Assembly (NCBI GenBank): GCA_049974825.1
Contig: JBNGDJ010000039.1
Coordinates: forward strand, 1 to 20,075
Direction of reading: 5' to 3'
DNA: 20,075 bases
DNA from: JBKHDT01 sp049974825
Lineage (GTDB): Bacteria > Pseudomonadota > Gammaproteobacteria > Halothiobacillales > Halothiobacillaceae
In this document: positions 6,880 through 14,080 of the stretch, one piece after another
Layout: every line of letters starts with the position of its first letter
How positions within the stretch are numbered: position 1 is the stretch's first letter
Made by a program: the position numbers and the translations under genes
The notes under the pieces: generated by a model
The model's input: the letters and a program-made list of their open reading frames with translations, nothing else
What the model was told of the DNA's origin: nothing
Databases searched by the model: none

Positions 6880-8532
6880 TCAGCCACCCGCCTGCTGAAG
6901 GGCGGCCGAGACGATCGCCTCGGCCTCGGACTGGATCTGGGCCAGGTGCTGCTCCCCGACAAAGCTCTCGGCGTAGATCTTGTAAATATCCTCGGTTCCG
7001 GAAGGACGCGCAGCGAACCAGCCGTTTTCGGTGGTCACCTTCAGCCCGCCCAGCGCCGCATCGTTGCCCGGCGCCCGCGTCATGCGGCTGACAATCGGCT
7101 CGCCTGCCAGTGTCTGAGCCTGAACGGCCTCGGGCGAAAGCGAGGCAAGCACCGCCTTCTGCTCACGGCTGGCGGCCGCATCACGACGGGCGTAGTACGG
7201 CATACCGTAGCGGTCAACCAGATCGTTGAACCGCGCCCAGGGGTCCCGCCCGGTCACGGCCAGCATTTCGGCTGCCAGCAGGCCCATGATCATTCCGTCC
7301 TTGTCGGTCGTCCAGACCGAGCCGTTGCGCCGAAGGAAGGTGGCGCCGGCAGATTCCTCGCCCCCGAAACCCAGCTCGCCGGCAGTCAGCCCGGGCTGGA
7401 ACCACTTGATGCCGACCGGCACTTCCACCAAGGGACGTCCGAGCCCGGCGGCCACCCGGTCGATCATCGAGCTGGATACCACGGTCTTGCCAATGCCAAG
7501 GGCCGCGCCCCAGTCGGGACGATGCGTGAACAAGTAGTCAATGCTGGCGGCCAGGTAATGGTTGGGGTTCATCAGGCCACCCTCGGCCGTCACGATCCCG
7601 TGCCGGTCGCCATCGGTATCGTTTCCGAAGGCAATGTCGTACTTGTCCTTCAGCTCGATCAGGTTCGCCATGGCGAAGCCGGAGGAGCAGTCCATGCGAA
7701 TCTTGCCGTCGTGATCGCAGGTCATGAAGGCGAACCGCGGGTCAATCCGGTCATTGACGACCTGAAGGTCCAGACCGTGAATCTCGGCCATCGGCTCGAA
7801 AAACGGCAAGTTGGCGCCGCCGAGCGGGTCCACGCCAATCGAGATCCCCGCCCGGGCGATCGCCTCCAGGTCAATCACGCTGCCCAGCGCCTTGACATAG
7901 GGAAGGATGAAGTCGTGCGGCCGAGCCAGCGGAGACTTGATCGCCCGCTCAAAGGGAATCCGCTTCACCGCCCGGTTGTCATCGCGCATCAGCGCGTTGG
8001 CACGGTCCTGAATCGTGCGCGTCGCCCCGGTGTCGGCTGGCCCGCCGTGGGTCGGGTTGTACTTGAAGCCGCCATCTTCCGGGGGATTGTGCGAAGGCGT
8101 GACCACCACCCCGTCGGCCAACCCCGAATCCCGGCCATGGTTGTACTCGATGATCGCCTGCGAAATGACAGGCGTCGGCGTGGGCTTGTGCGCTTCCTGG
8201 AAAATCACCGTGACCTCGTTGGCCACCAGGACCTCCAGCGCCGTGACAAAGGCAGGCCAGGCCAGTGCGTGGGTATCCAGCCCGATCATCAGCGGTCCAT
8301 CGACGCCCTCGGCGCGGCGATACTCGGCAATCGCCTGGGCAATGGCCGCGATATGCATGTCGTTGAAACTTTGCTTGAGACTGCTGCCCCGATGGCCCGA
8401 GGTCCCGAAGGCAACCTGCTGGCCTGGATCCTCGACCTCCGGCCGCTGCGTGTAGTAAGCGGAAATCAGTCTCGGAACGTCCACGAGCATGTCTTGCGTC
8501 GCCGGCTTGCCGGCATTCGGATGCACTGCCAT
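6880..8532 (-). CDS. pgm: Phosphoglucomutase, alpha-D-glucose phosphate-specific
   Basis: Interconverts glucose-1-phosphate and glucose-6-phosphate, at the branch point of glycogen, trehalose and envelope-sugar synthesis. The product is 550 residues (E. coli Pgm 546). Visible motifs are AFGTSGHRGSS near residue 41, the phosphoserine loop TPSHNPPEDGG (S147), the Mg-binding loop DTDGDRHG (D305, D307, D309), the sugar-specificity loop GGEESAGATF and the phosphate-binding RPSGTEDIYKIY. ATG 8532 is chosen because MAVHPNAG fits the family start, with AGGG a few bases upstream. The frame is open much further (to 9246), but that extension lies over the opposite-strand STAS gene and has no similarity. 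It is transcribed alone, divergent from the STAS gene and convergent with the TonB receptor gene. Confidence 0.97.
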   Translation of the reverse strand: MAVHPNAGKPATQDMLVDVPRLISAYYTQRPEVEDPGQQVAFGTSGHRGSSLKQSFNDMHIAAIAQAIAEYRRAEGVDGPLMIGLDTHALAWPAFVTALEVLVANEVTVIFQEAHKPTPTPVISQAIIEYNHGRDSGLADGVVVTPSHNPPEDGGFKYNPTHGGPADTGATRTIQDRANALMRDDNRAVKRIPFERAIKSPLARPHDFILPYVKALGSVIDLEAIARAGISIGVDPLGGANLPFFEPMAEIHGLDLQVVNDRIDPRFAFMTCDHDGKIRMDCSSGFAMANLIELKDKYDIAFGNDTDGDRHGIVTAEGGLMNPNHYLAASIDYLFTHRPDWGAALGIGKTVVSSSMIDRVAAGLGRPLVEVPVGIKWFQPGLTAGELGFGGEESAGATFLRRNGSVWTTDKDGMIMGLLAAEMLAVTGRDPWARFNDLVDRYGMPYYARRDAAASREQKAVLASLSPEAVQAQTLAGEPIVSRMTRAPGNDAALGGLKVTTENGWFAARPSGTEDIYKIYAESFVGEQHLAQIQSEAEAIVSAALQQAGG

Positions 8533-8668
8533 GATATACCCTGTTTCACGGTGATGGGCTTGGAATGGCCGGGTCGCGGCGCGGGCTTCCCGGCAGGCTG
8601 CCCTCGGGCAACCCTGCGCCAAGTCTGCCAAAAACCGCGCGACAGGCGAAGCCTGCCGACCGGCAGGG

Positions 8669-8684
8669 TGGCAGAATTCCCGCA
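8669..8684 (+). promoter_or_regulatory. Possible sigma-54 (-24/-12) promoter ahead of the STAS gene
   Basis: TGGCAGAATTCCCGCA has GG and GC correctly spaced for a -24/-12 element (consensus TGGCACG-N4-TTGCW), but the TT before GC is replaced by CC. It lies about 89 bases before the STAS start. A short hairpin (CCTGCC/GGCAGG, 8652-8667) sits immediately upstream. GC-rich DNA can produce this by chance, so it is weak. Confidence 0.2.
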
Positions 8685-8772
8685 CCGGATGCGCCTGCCC
8701 TCGCCTCTTGCCGTCGAGCGACCCCATACCCCGCCGTGAACCTGCCCGTGAACGCAGATTGAGAAGGAAGCC

Positions 8773-9111
8773 ATGCAGATTCAAGACGAGTTCAATGACG
8801 ACATCCTGACCGTGCGGCCGGAAGGCCGGCTCGACAGCAACACCGCGCCGGACTTCGAGCAGTACCTGCTCGGCAAGCTGGTTGACCACCCGCGGGTAGT
8901 GATCGATTTTACCGGCGTCGACTATGTTTCCAGCGCCGGGCTGCGGGTACTTCTGATGGGTGCCAAGCGGGTGCGGCAGGGACAGGGACAGCTCGCGCTC
9001 TGCGGCCTGCAGGACGCCATCCGGCAGGTCTTCGAGATCAGCGGGTTCCTGTCCATTCTGGAGGTCTGCGATGACTGCGCGCAGGCGACCGAGCGGGTGA
9101 GCGCGGCATGA
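8773..9111 (+). CDS. STAS-domain anti-sigma factor antagonist (SpoIIAA/RsbV-like)
   Basis: A 112-residue single STAS domain. It has the strand-turn start (LTVRPEGRLDSNTAPDFE), VVIDFTGVDYVSSAGLRVLL and LCGLQDAIRQVFEISGF, as in bacterial anti-sigma factor antagonists. In the family, a serine of the SSAGLR loop (here S53/S54) is phosphorylated by an RsbW-type kinase, and dephosphorylation lets the STAS protein titrate the kinase away from its target. ATG 8773 follows a good ribosome-binding site (GAGAAGGAAG). Its stop overlaps the decarboxylase start as ATGA (9108-9111), and an RsbW-like ATPase is encoded two genes on, so the cognate partner is probably local. No PP2C phosphatase is present nearby. 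Confidence 0.92.
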   Translation: MQIQDEFNDDILTVRPEGRLDSNTAPDFEQYLLGKLVDHPRVVIDFTGVDYVSSAGLRVLLMGAKRVRQGQGQLALCGLQDAIRQVFEISGFLSILEVCDDCAQATERVSAA

Positions 9112-9920
9112 TCCGCCTGTCCCCGGCGTTCGAACAGGCGCTGGAGACCGAGGCCCGCGCGCAGGGCCTGTCGCCCCAGGCGCTTCTTGCGGGCCTTGCC
9201 GGTCAGGCAGAAGGTCAACCGGCCCCCAGCCTGTATGTCTCGGCACCAGTCAACGCCTTGGTCGAAGGCATCTACCGCGAGGACACCACGGTGGCCGACG
9301 TGCTGCGGCATGGTGATCTGGGCCTGGGGACTTTCAACGACCTCGACGGCGAGATGGTGGTCATGGACGGCGAGGTCCACCAGCTGCGCTCGGATGGCGA
9401 GGCCTACGCCGTCTCGCCCGACACGCGAACGCCCTTCGCCGCCGTGACGTTCTTCCGTCCCTACAGCGAAGAACAAATCCGCGAGCCGCTGGATTACCCG
9501 GGCTTTATTGCCCTGCTTGATCGGCTGGTTCCCTCGAAGAACATGGTCTATGCCCTGCGCGTGGAAGGGCGGTTTGCCAGCCTGCGTACGCGCTCGGTTC
9601 CGCGACAGGACGCCTATCGGCCGCTGGTCGAGGTGGCGCGCGAGCAGCCCGAGTTCGATTTCACGGATGTCGAAGGCACTCTGGTCGGTTTCTGGACGCC
9701 CTCGTTTCTGAGTTCGGTGGCCGTGCCCGGATACCACCTGCACTTTCTGACCGCGGACCGCCGGCACGGCGGGCACCTGCTCGAATGCGCCCCGGTGGAT
9801 GTCACCATTTCCCTGCAGCACCTGCCGCAGGTGTCGCTGGGCCTGCCGATGACGCTGGATTACCTGACCGCCGAGTTCGGCCGCGACACCGAGCGCGACC
9901 TGGACGAAGCGGAACACTGA
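9108..9920 (+). CDS. budA: Alpha-acetolactate decarboxylase-family protein
   Basis: 270 residues; the family converts 2-acetolactate to acetoin and CO2 using zinc. After a roughly 40-residue extension come family motifs: YVSAPVNALVEGIYREDTTV, LRHGDLGLGTFNDLDGEM (E82), HQLRSDGEAYAVSPDTRTPF, YALRVEGRF, RTRSVPRQ (R160/R162), VEGTLVGFWTP and GYHLHFLTADRRHGGHLLE. H210, H212 and H223 reproduce the HxH-x10-H zinc-ligand spacing of known enzymes. I could not place the C-terminal catalytic glutamate with confidence. There is no signal peptide, so it is cytoplasmic. It sits between STAS and RsbW-like genes and overlaps the STAS stop by ATGA. No acetolactate synthase or butanediol dehydrogenase gene is nearby, so any substrate would come from branched-chain amino acid synthesis or another locus. 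Family assignment is strong; the role in this setting is unknown. Confidence 0.93.
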   Translation: MIRLSPAFEQALETEARAQGLSPQALLAGLAGQAEGQPAPSLYVSAPVNALVEGIYREDTTVADVLRHGDLGLGTFNDLDGEMVVMDGEVHQLRSDGEAYAVSPDTRTPFAAVTFFRPYSEEQIREPLDYPGFIALLDRLVPSKNMVYALRVEGRFASLRTRSVPRQDAYRPLVEVAREQPEFDFTDVEGTLVGFWTPSFLSSVAVPGYHLHFLTADRRHGGHLLECAPVDVTISLQHLPQVSLGLPMTLDYLTAEFGRDTERDLDEAEH

Positions 9921-9970
9921 GGCCAGACCGTGGAATACGCGGTTGTGCTTGCGGATCGAGGAAAGCAGCA

Positions 9971-10399
9971 ATGACATGCGAACAGCACTTGCGACTGGCG
10001 CCAAGGACCGACGAGCTGCCGAAGCTTGCCGAGGCGATCGAGCACTTTGCCGAGGAACAGGCCCTGGACCCGTCGCTGGCCATGCAACTGAACCTGGTGC
10101 TGGACGAGCTGCTGACCAATATTGCCACGCATGGCAGCGCCCATCCGGAACAGCCCGTAACATGGGTTGAGGTTACCTTGCTGCGGGCGAATGACCGTCT
10201 GGAGATAACCCTCGCTGACGACGGCCCCCAGTTCGACCCGCGCGAGGCACCGGCACCGGATCTGGATGCGGACGTCGAGGCCCGCAAGATTGGCGGACTG
10301 GGGCTGCATTTCGTTCGTCACTTCACCGATCGAATGCATTACGCCCGCGAGGACGGGCAAAACATACTCACCCTGCACAAGCAGCTCGCTGCCGACTGA
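9971..10399 (+). CDS. RsbW/SpoIIAB-like serine kinase (anti-sigma factor type ATPase)
   Basis: A 142-residue stand-alone GHKL ATPase domain (HATPase_c_2). The N-box is LNLVLDELLTNIATHG (E46, N50), the G1 box LADDGPQFDP (D84, G85) and the G2 box KIGGLGLHFVRHFTD (G108-G111). It ends INILTLHK-like (residues 131-137), typical of RsbW proteins. In the family the kinase binds either a target (often a sigma factor) or the unphosphorylated STAS antagonist, which it phosphorylates. ATG 9971 follows GAGGAAAG. It starts 50 bases after the decarboxylase stop and probably shares its transcript. No sigma factor or PP2C phosphatase gene lies in the window, so the output is unknown. Confidence 0.92.
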   Translation: MTCEQHLRLAPRTDELPKLAEAIEHFAEEQALDPSLAMQLNLVLDELLTNIATHGSAHPEQPVTWVEVTLLRANDRLEITLADDGPQFDPREAPAPDLDADVEARKIGGLGLHFVRHFTDRMHYAREDGQNILTLHKQLAAD

Positions 10400-10446
10400 T
10401 CTGGCCACTTTGCCACGCCATTGTCATCCCGCTCTGTCAGGGTAGC

Positions 10447-10468
10447 TCCGACAAAGGGTTTGCTCGGA
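10447..10468 (+). promoter_or_regulatory. Hairpin between the kinase and MFS genes
   Basis: TCCGACAAA (10447-10455) pairs with TTTGCTCGGA (10459-10468) through nine base pairs, with one bulged C and a GGG loop. There is no T-run, so it is not a standard intrinsic terminator. It overlaps the 19-base repeat motif at 10462-10480 and may be part of that element. Confidence 0.4.
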
Positions 10469-10480
10469 CGTTGCTGAACG
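10462..10480 (+). repeat. Dispersed 19-base motif, copy C (no long palindrome)
   Basis: GCTCGGACGTTGCTGAACG is the reverse complement of CGTTCAGCAACGTCCGAGC. It matches copy B (20044-20062) at 17 of 19 positions. It is oppositely oriented to copies A and B and lacks their CCATCCAT palindrome; the hairpin at 10447-10468 is attached instead. Confidence 0.5.
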
Positions 10481-10532
10481 CAGGCTTTCCCGACCAGACC
10501 GGACACTCCATCCAGGCCAGGAGCCTCATCCC

Positions 10533-12035
10533 ATGACTTCCGAGCCCCGCGGACCCCGGGAAACGGACCAGCCGCGCAGCGTCCAGGACTACATCGACGA
10601 GATGCCCGTCTGGCAGGACGGAACCCCCACCGGCTTTTCCCCGATGACCGTCATGCAGTGGCGTATCTGGATTCTCGCCACGGCCGGCAAGTTCTTCGAA
10701 GGCATGGTCGTGTTCATGACCGGTGTCGCGCTGCCGCTGATGGCCCATGAATTCAATCTGGAACCGGCCGAAAAGGGCCTGGCCGGTGCCGCCTCGCTGT
10801 TCGGCATCCTGGTCGGGGCGCTCGTTCTCGGGGGGCTGGCGGACAGCCTGGGTCGCAAGCGGATGTTTATCGCGGAGATCGTCCTGCTGGTGCTTTTCCT
10901 GCTCGGCCTGACCTTCGCGGGCGATTTCTGGATGGTCGTGCTCTTCCTGTTCGGGATCGGTGTCGCTCTGGGCTGCGATTACCCGACTGCCCACGCGATG
11001 ATCTCCGAGAGCATTCCCAGCCGCCAGCGCGGCCAGCTGGTGCTCGGTGCCTTCGCTTTCCAGGCCGTCGGCGCCTTGACCGGCACGGTGGTAGGCTACT
11101 TGGTCCTTGTCACCGTGCAGGATGTCTCGGCCTGGCGCTGGATGTACGCGGTGGCGATTCTGCCGGCCATGGCAGTCATTGCCGGGCGTTTTTTCATCCC
11201 GGAGAGCAGCCACTGGCTGATGACGCGGGACCGGCGCCAGGCCGCCGAAACCGCGCTTGCCCGCCTGCTCGCGCGCGAACCGCGGTATCCGCAGCGCATC
11301 CGCCTGTCCGATCCCCGCCCCGCAGGACCCGAGAGCCAAAGCCCGGAAACGGGCTATCGCGCCTTGCTGCGGGGGCGCAACCGGCGGGCAACCCTTTTTG
11401 CCTCGGTTCCCTGGTTTCTTCAGGACCTCGGCACCTACGGGATCGGGATATTCACCCCGACGATTCTCGCCACGCTGATCGGCGTGGAGGCACAGGCGCA
11501 TAACATCTCCGGCCTGATCCACAACGATATCCAGGCGGCCAAGGGCGCGGCCTTCCTGGACCTGCTGCTGATTGTCGGCATCGCCTTCGCCGTGTTCCTT
11601 TCCGACCGGTTCGGCCGAATCCGCCTGCAGGTAATCGGGTTTTTCGGCTGTGCGCTCGGACTGGGACTGGCCGCCGCCTCGGCGGGCTTTTCCGGCGCGA
11701 CGGCCACGGTGCTGATTTTCGCGGGCTTCATGCTGTTCAATTTCATGACCAACCTTGGCCCGAATGCCCAGACCTACCTGATTGCCGGTGAGGTCTTCCC
11801 GACTCACCTGCGCGGCAAGGGGGCCGGGCTGGCCGCGGCCATCGGCAAGGTGGGCGCGGTGATCACGGCCTTCCTGTTCCCGGTGCTGCTGCACATGATC
11901 GGGACCACCTGGCTGCTCGGACTGCTGGTGGGCACTTCCCTGCTCGGGGCCTGGGTAACCTGGAAGTTCCGGATCGAGACCCGTGGCGTGAATCTGGAGC
12001 AGATGGGCGAGACCACGCAGGGCGCGTCGCCCTGA
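10533..12035 (+). CDS. MFS transporter, sugar-porter / phosphate-symporter type
   Basis: A 500-residue inner-membrane protein with about 12 hydrophobic segments. MFS marks include GGLADSLGRKRMF after helix 2, GVALGCDYPTAHAMISE in helix 4, FFIPESSHWL before the central loop, FLSDRFGRIRLQ in the second half, and GPNAQTYLIAGEVFPTHLRGKGAGLAAAIGKVGAV. The last segment and the DYP motif resemble eukaryotic and bacterial phosphate:H+ symporters (PHS family) as well as sugar porters; the substrate is unassigned. A hydrophilic N-terminal tail of about 45 residues precedes helix 1. ATG 10533 follows AGGAG. It lies 133 bases after the kinase gene, with a hairpin and repeat between, so it is probably a separate unit. 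It converges with scpB. Confidence 0.88.
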   Translation: MTSEPRGPRETDQPRSVQDYIDEMPVWQDGTPTGFSPMTVMQWRIWILATAGKFFEGMVVFMTGVALPLMAHEFNLEPAEKGLAGAASLFGILVGALVLGGLADSLGRKRMFIAEIVLLVLFLLGLTFAGDFWMVVLFLFGIGVALGCDYPTAHAMISESIPSRQRGQLVLGAFAFQAVGALTGTVVGYLVLVTVQDVSAWRWMYAVAILPAMAVIAGRFFIPESSHWLMTRDRRQAAETALARLLAREPRYPQRIRLSDPRPAGPESQSPETGYRALLRGRNRRATLFASVPWFLQDLGTYGIGIFTPTILATLIGVEAQAHNISGLIHNDIQAAKGAAFLDLLLIVGIAFAVFLSDRFGRIRLQVIGFFGCALGLGLAAASAGFSGATATVLIFAGFMLFNFMTNLGPNAQTYLIAGEVFPTHLRGKGAGLAAAIGKVGAVITAFLFPVLLHMIGTTWLLGLLVGTSLLGAWVTWKFRIETRGVNLEQMGETTQGASP

Positions 12036-12055
12036 AAGGCCCGTGCGGAGCCTGT

Positions 12056-12607
12056 TCAGACGTCCAGTGCGTCGCCCTGTCCGGAAAAGGTCTCGAAATC
12101 AGGCAGGTCTGACAGAGAACGCAGGCCGAAGTCGTCGAGGAACTGCCGTGTCGTACCCAGCAGCTCGGGTCGACCGGGTCGTTCGCGCCGGCCGACCACC
12201 TCCACCCAGCCGCGCTCAACCAGGGTCCGCACGATGGCCGGGTTGACGCTCACCCCGCGTACCGCCTCGATATCCCCCCGGGTCACGGGCTGACGCCAGG
12301 CAATCAGGGCCAGAGTTTCCAGTACGGCCCGGGAATACTTCTGCGGACGGGTCGGCTCAAGCCGCGCCAGTACCGCGGCTGCGGCAGGACGCGTCCGAAC
12401 CTGCCAGCCGCCTGCCGTCCGCGCCAGCTCGATCATCCGGTCGGCATATCGGGCATCGAGACGGTCAAGCGCGGCCTGAAGGACCTTAGCATCCACGCCC
12501 TCAGGCCCCAGTGCATCCAGCAGGCGCGACTCGGGCACCGGGCCGCCGGCGGATACCAGCACGGCCTCCAGCAGGTCGGCCACCCGCTCCAGGGCAGGAT
12601 CACCCAT
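12056..12607 (-). CDS. scpB: Segregation and condensation protein B
   Basis: ScpB binds ScpA and the SMC/MukB-type condensin to organise and segregate the nucleoid. The 183-residue product has two winged-helix domains; landmarks are RVADLLEAVLVSAGGPV, GGWQVRTRP, KYSRAVLETLALIAWRQPVTRGDIEAVRGVSV, RTLVERGWVEVVGRRERPGRPELLGTT and FLDDFGLRSLSDLP. ATG 12607 is chosen because GGAG lies about 7 bases upstream; GTG 12610, one codon earlier, is equally possible. The start overlaps the scpA stop by 8 bases, implying translational coupling of the two subunits. Confidence 0.96.
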   Translation of the reverse strand: MGDPALERVADLLEAVLVSAGGPVPESRLLDALGPEGVDAKVLQAALDRLDARYADRMIELARTAGGWQVRTRPAAAAVLARLEPTRPQKYSRAVLETLALIAWRQPVTRGDIEAVRGVSVNPAIVRTLVERGWVEVVGRRERPGRPELLGTTRQFLDDFGLRSLSDLPDFETFSGQGDALDV

Positions 12608-13430
12608 CACCCGACTCCGGGGCAGTCAACTCAATGGCGGCAAACGGCCCGTCCTGCGCCAGACGGATGGCCCCCTCCTTGCCCAGCTCCAGGATGGCAA
12701 GGAAGGTCACCACCATGCCCGCCCGCCCCTCGGCGGGCAGGAACAGCGTTTCCAGAAACAAATGCCCGGCCGAGTGCAGACGCCGGAGAATGGTGGACAT
12801 GCGCTCGCGCACGCTCAATGGCTCTCGCCGGACGTGGTGATGCGCCACCAGCGAGTGGCGCCGCATCACTGCCTGCATGGCCGCCACAAGATCCGCCAGC
12901 GCCACCTGCGGCGGATCGGGCTGCCGCCAGGCGGACAAGTCACCCGACACGGCGACCCGGCCCGGCCAGTGATCCCGCCCCTGACGCGGGCGCTCGTCCA
13001 GCGCCCGGGCCGCCCCGCCGAGACGCTCGTATTCAAGCAGGCGGGCGACCAGTTCGGCACGCGGGTCTGCCGCTTCGTCCTCCTCTTCGCTCGCCGGAGG
13101 ACGCGGCAGCAGCATGCGCGACTTGATCTCGGCCAGCCAGGCGGCCATCAACAGATATTCGGCCGCCAGCTCAAGCTTCATCTCGCGCATCAGGGCCAGG
13201 TACTCCATGTACTGCCGGGTGACCTCCGCAACCGGAATGTCCAGGATATCGAGATTCTGCCGGCGGATCAGGTACAGCAGCAGATCCAGCGGGCCTTCGA
13301 AGGTTTCCAGGAAGATACTCAGCGCATCCGGCGGGATGTACAGGTCCAGGGGCAGCTGGGTCATTGGCCGGCCCCGGACCCGGGCCAGAACCGCCGCCTG
13401 CTCGTCCCGCGCCGCCGTGCCCGCGCTCAC
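12600..13430 (-). CDS. scpA: Segregation and condensation protein A
   Basis: The kleisin subunit of the SMC-ScpAB condensin. The 276-residue protein shows the kleisin N-terminal signature FEGPLDLLLYLIRRQNLDILDIPVAEVTRQYMEYL split over residues 44-78, LAAEYLLMAAWLAEIKSRMLLPRP, an acidic linker (SEEEDEAADP) and a C-terminal winged-helix part (VVTFLAILELGKEGAIRLAQDGPF). GTG 13430 overlaps the M50 protease stop as GTGA but has no clear ribosome-binding site; ATG 13364 (residue 23, MTQLPLDLYIP) is a possible alternative. It lies within the minus-strand cluster yciO, M50, scpA, scpB, a conserved gammaproteobacterial order. Confidence 0.95.
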   Translation of the reverse strand: MSAGTAARDEQAAVLARVRGRPMTQLPLDLYIPPDALSIFLETFEGPLDLLLYLIRRQNLDILDIPVAEVTRQYMEYLALMREMKLELAAEYLLMAAWLAEIKSRMLLPRPPASEEEDEAADPRAELVARLLEYERLGGAARALDERPRQGRDHWPGRVAVSGDLSAWRQPDPPQVALADLVAAMQAVMRRHSLVAHHHVRREPLSVRERMSTILRRLHSAGHLFLETLFLPAEGRAGMVVTFLAILELGKEGAIRLAQDGPFAAIELTAPESGDG

Positions 13431-14080
13431 CGCAAACCGACCAGCCCGTACAGGCCCGTCATCAGCTGGGACATGATCGGCAGTAGAGTCATGCTCAGCA
13501 CGCCGGTAAACAGCAGCACCAGAAGAATCAAAAAACCAAAGGGCTCAACCCGGGCAATCTGTGCGCCGATCCGCGGCGGCACCATCGACACCAGTACCCT
13601 TCCCCCATCCAGCGGCGGGATCGGCAGCAGGTTGAACACCATCAGCAGCAAATTGACGAACACGCCAATCTGCCCCATCAGCGCCAGCGGCTCGCCGTAC
13701 CAGGTCGACTGCCCCATGCCGTGCACGCCCAGCGCCATGAGCAAGGCCCAGCCGACGGCCATCAGGAGATTGGAGAGCGGGCCGGCGGCCGCCACGATTG
13801 CCATGTCGCGCCGGGGCGCCCGCAGATTGCGCGGGTCGACCGGCACGGGCTTTGCCCATCCGAAGACGAATCCTGTCAGCGCATACATGGCCAGCGGCAG
13901 GATAACCGTCCCGATGGGGTCCACATGCTTGATCGGGTTGAGCGTCAACCGTCCGGCCAGACGCGCGGTGCGATCCCCCAGCCTGTCCGCCACCCAGCCA
14001 TGGGCCACTTCGTGCAGCGTGATGGCGAACAGGATCGGCAGTATCCCGATGCTGATCTTCTGGATCAGCGTCAATTCCAT
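13427..14080 (-). CDS. Site-2 protease family (M50) membrane metallopeptidase
   Basis: A 217-residue polytopic protein with the zinc-protease motif HEVAHG (H23, E24, H27) in the first membrane helix and a second metal-binding motif NLLPIPPLDGGR (D159). NPIKHVDPIGT and AAAGPLSNLLMAVGWAL are typical of the short, PDZ-less S2P group that sits beside scpAB. Its substrate is not known in most bacteria. ATG 14080 has a strong ribosome-binding site (TGGAGG, 7 bases upstream). It overlaps the yciO stop by 10 bases and its own stop overlaps scpA. Confidence 0.94.
   Translation of the reverse strand: MELTLIQKISIGILPILFAITLHEVAHGWVADRLGDRTARLAGRLTLNPIKHVDPIGTVILPLAMYALTGFVFGWAKPVPVDPRNLRAPRRDMAIVAAAGPLSNLLMAVGWALLMALGVHGMGQSTWYGEPLALMGQIGVFVNLLLMVFNLLPIPPLDGGRVLVSMVPPRIGAQIARVEPFGFLILLVLLFTGVLSMTLLPIMSQLMTGLYGLVGLR

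Noticed and set aside
6875..6890. CGTTCAGCCACC at the pgm stop resembling the repeat motif
   Set aside because: Only the first eight or nine bases match, and they include the pgm stop codon.
8533..9246. N-terminal extension of phosphoglucomutase to 788 residues
   Set aside because: The extension lies over the STAS and decarboxylase genes on the other strand, and the 550-residue form matches the family length.
10437..11894. Minus-strand open frame of 485 codons
   Set aside because: It is a shadow of the MFS gene: low-complexity, Gln/Arg/Gly-rich composition and no domain.
12052..12070. Partial resemblance to the 19-base repeat motif at the scpB stop
   Set aside because: GTTCAGACGTCC needs a two-base deletion to align and overlaps the end of scpB, so chance is likelier.
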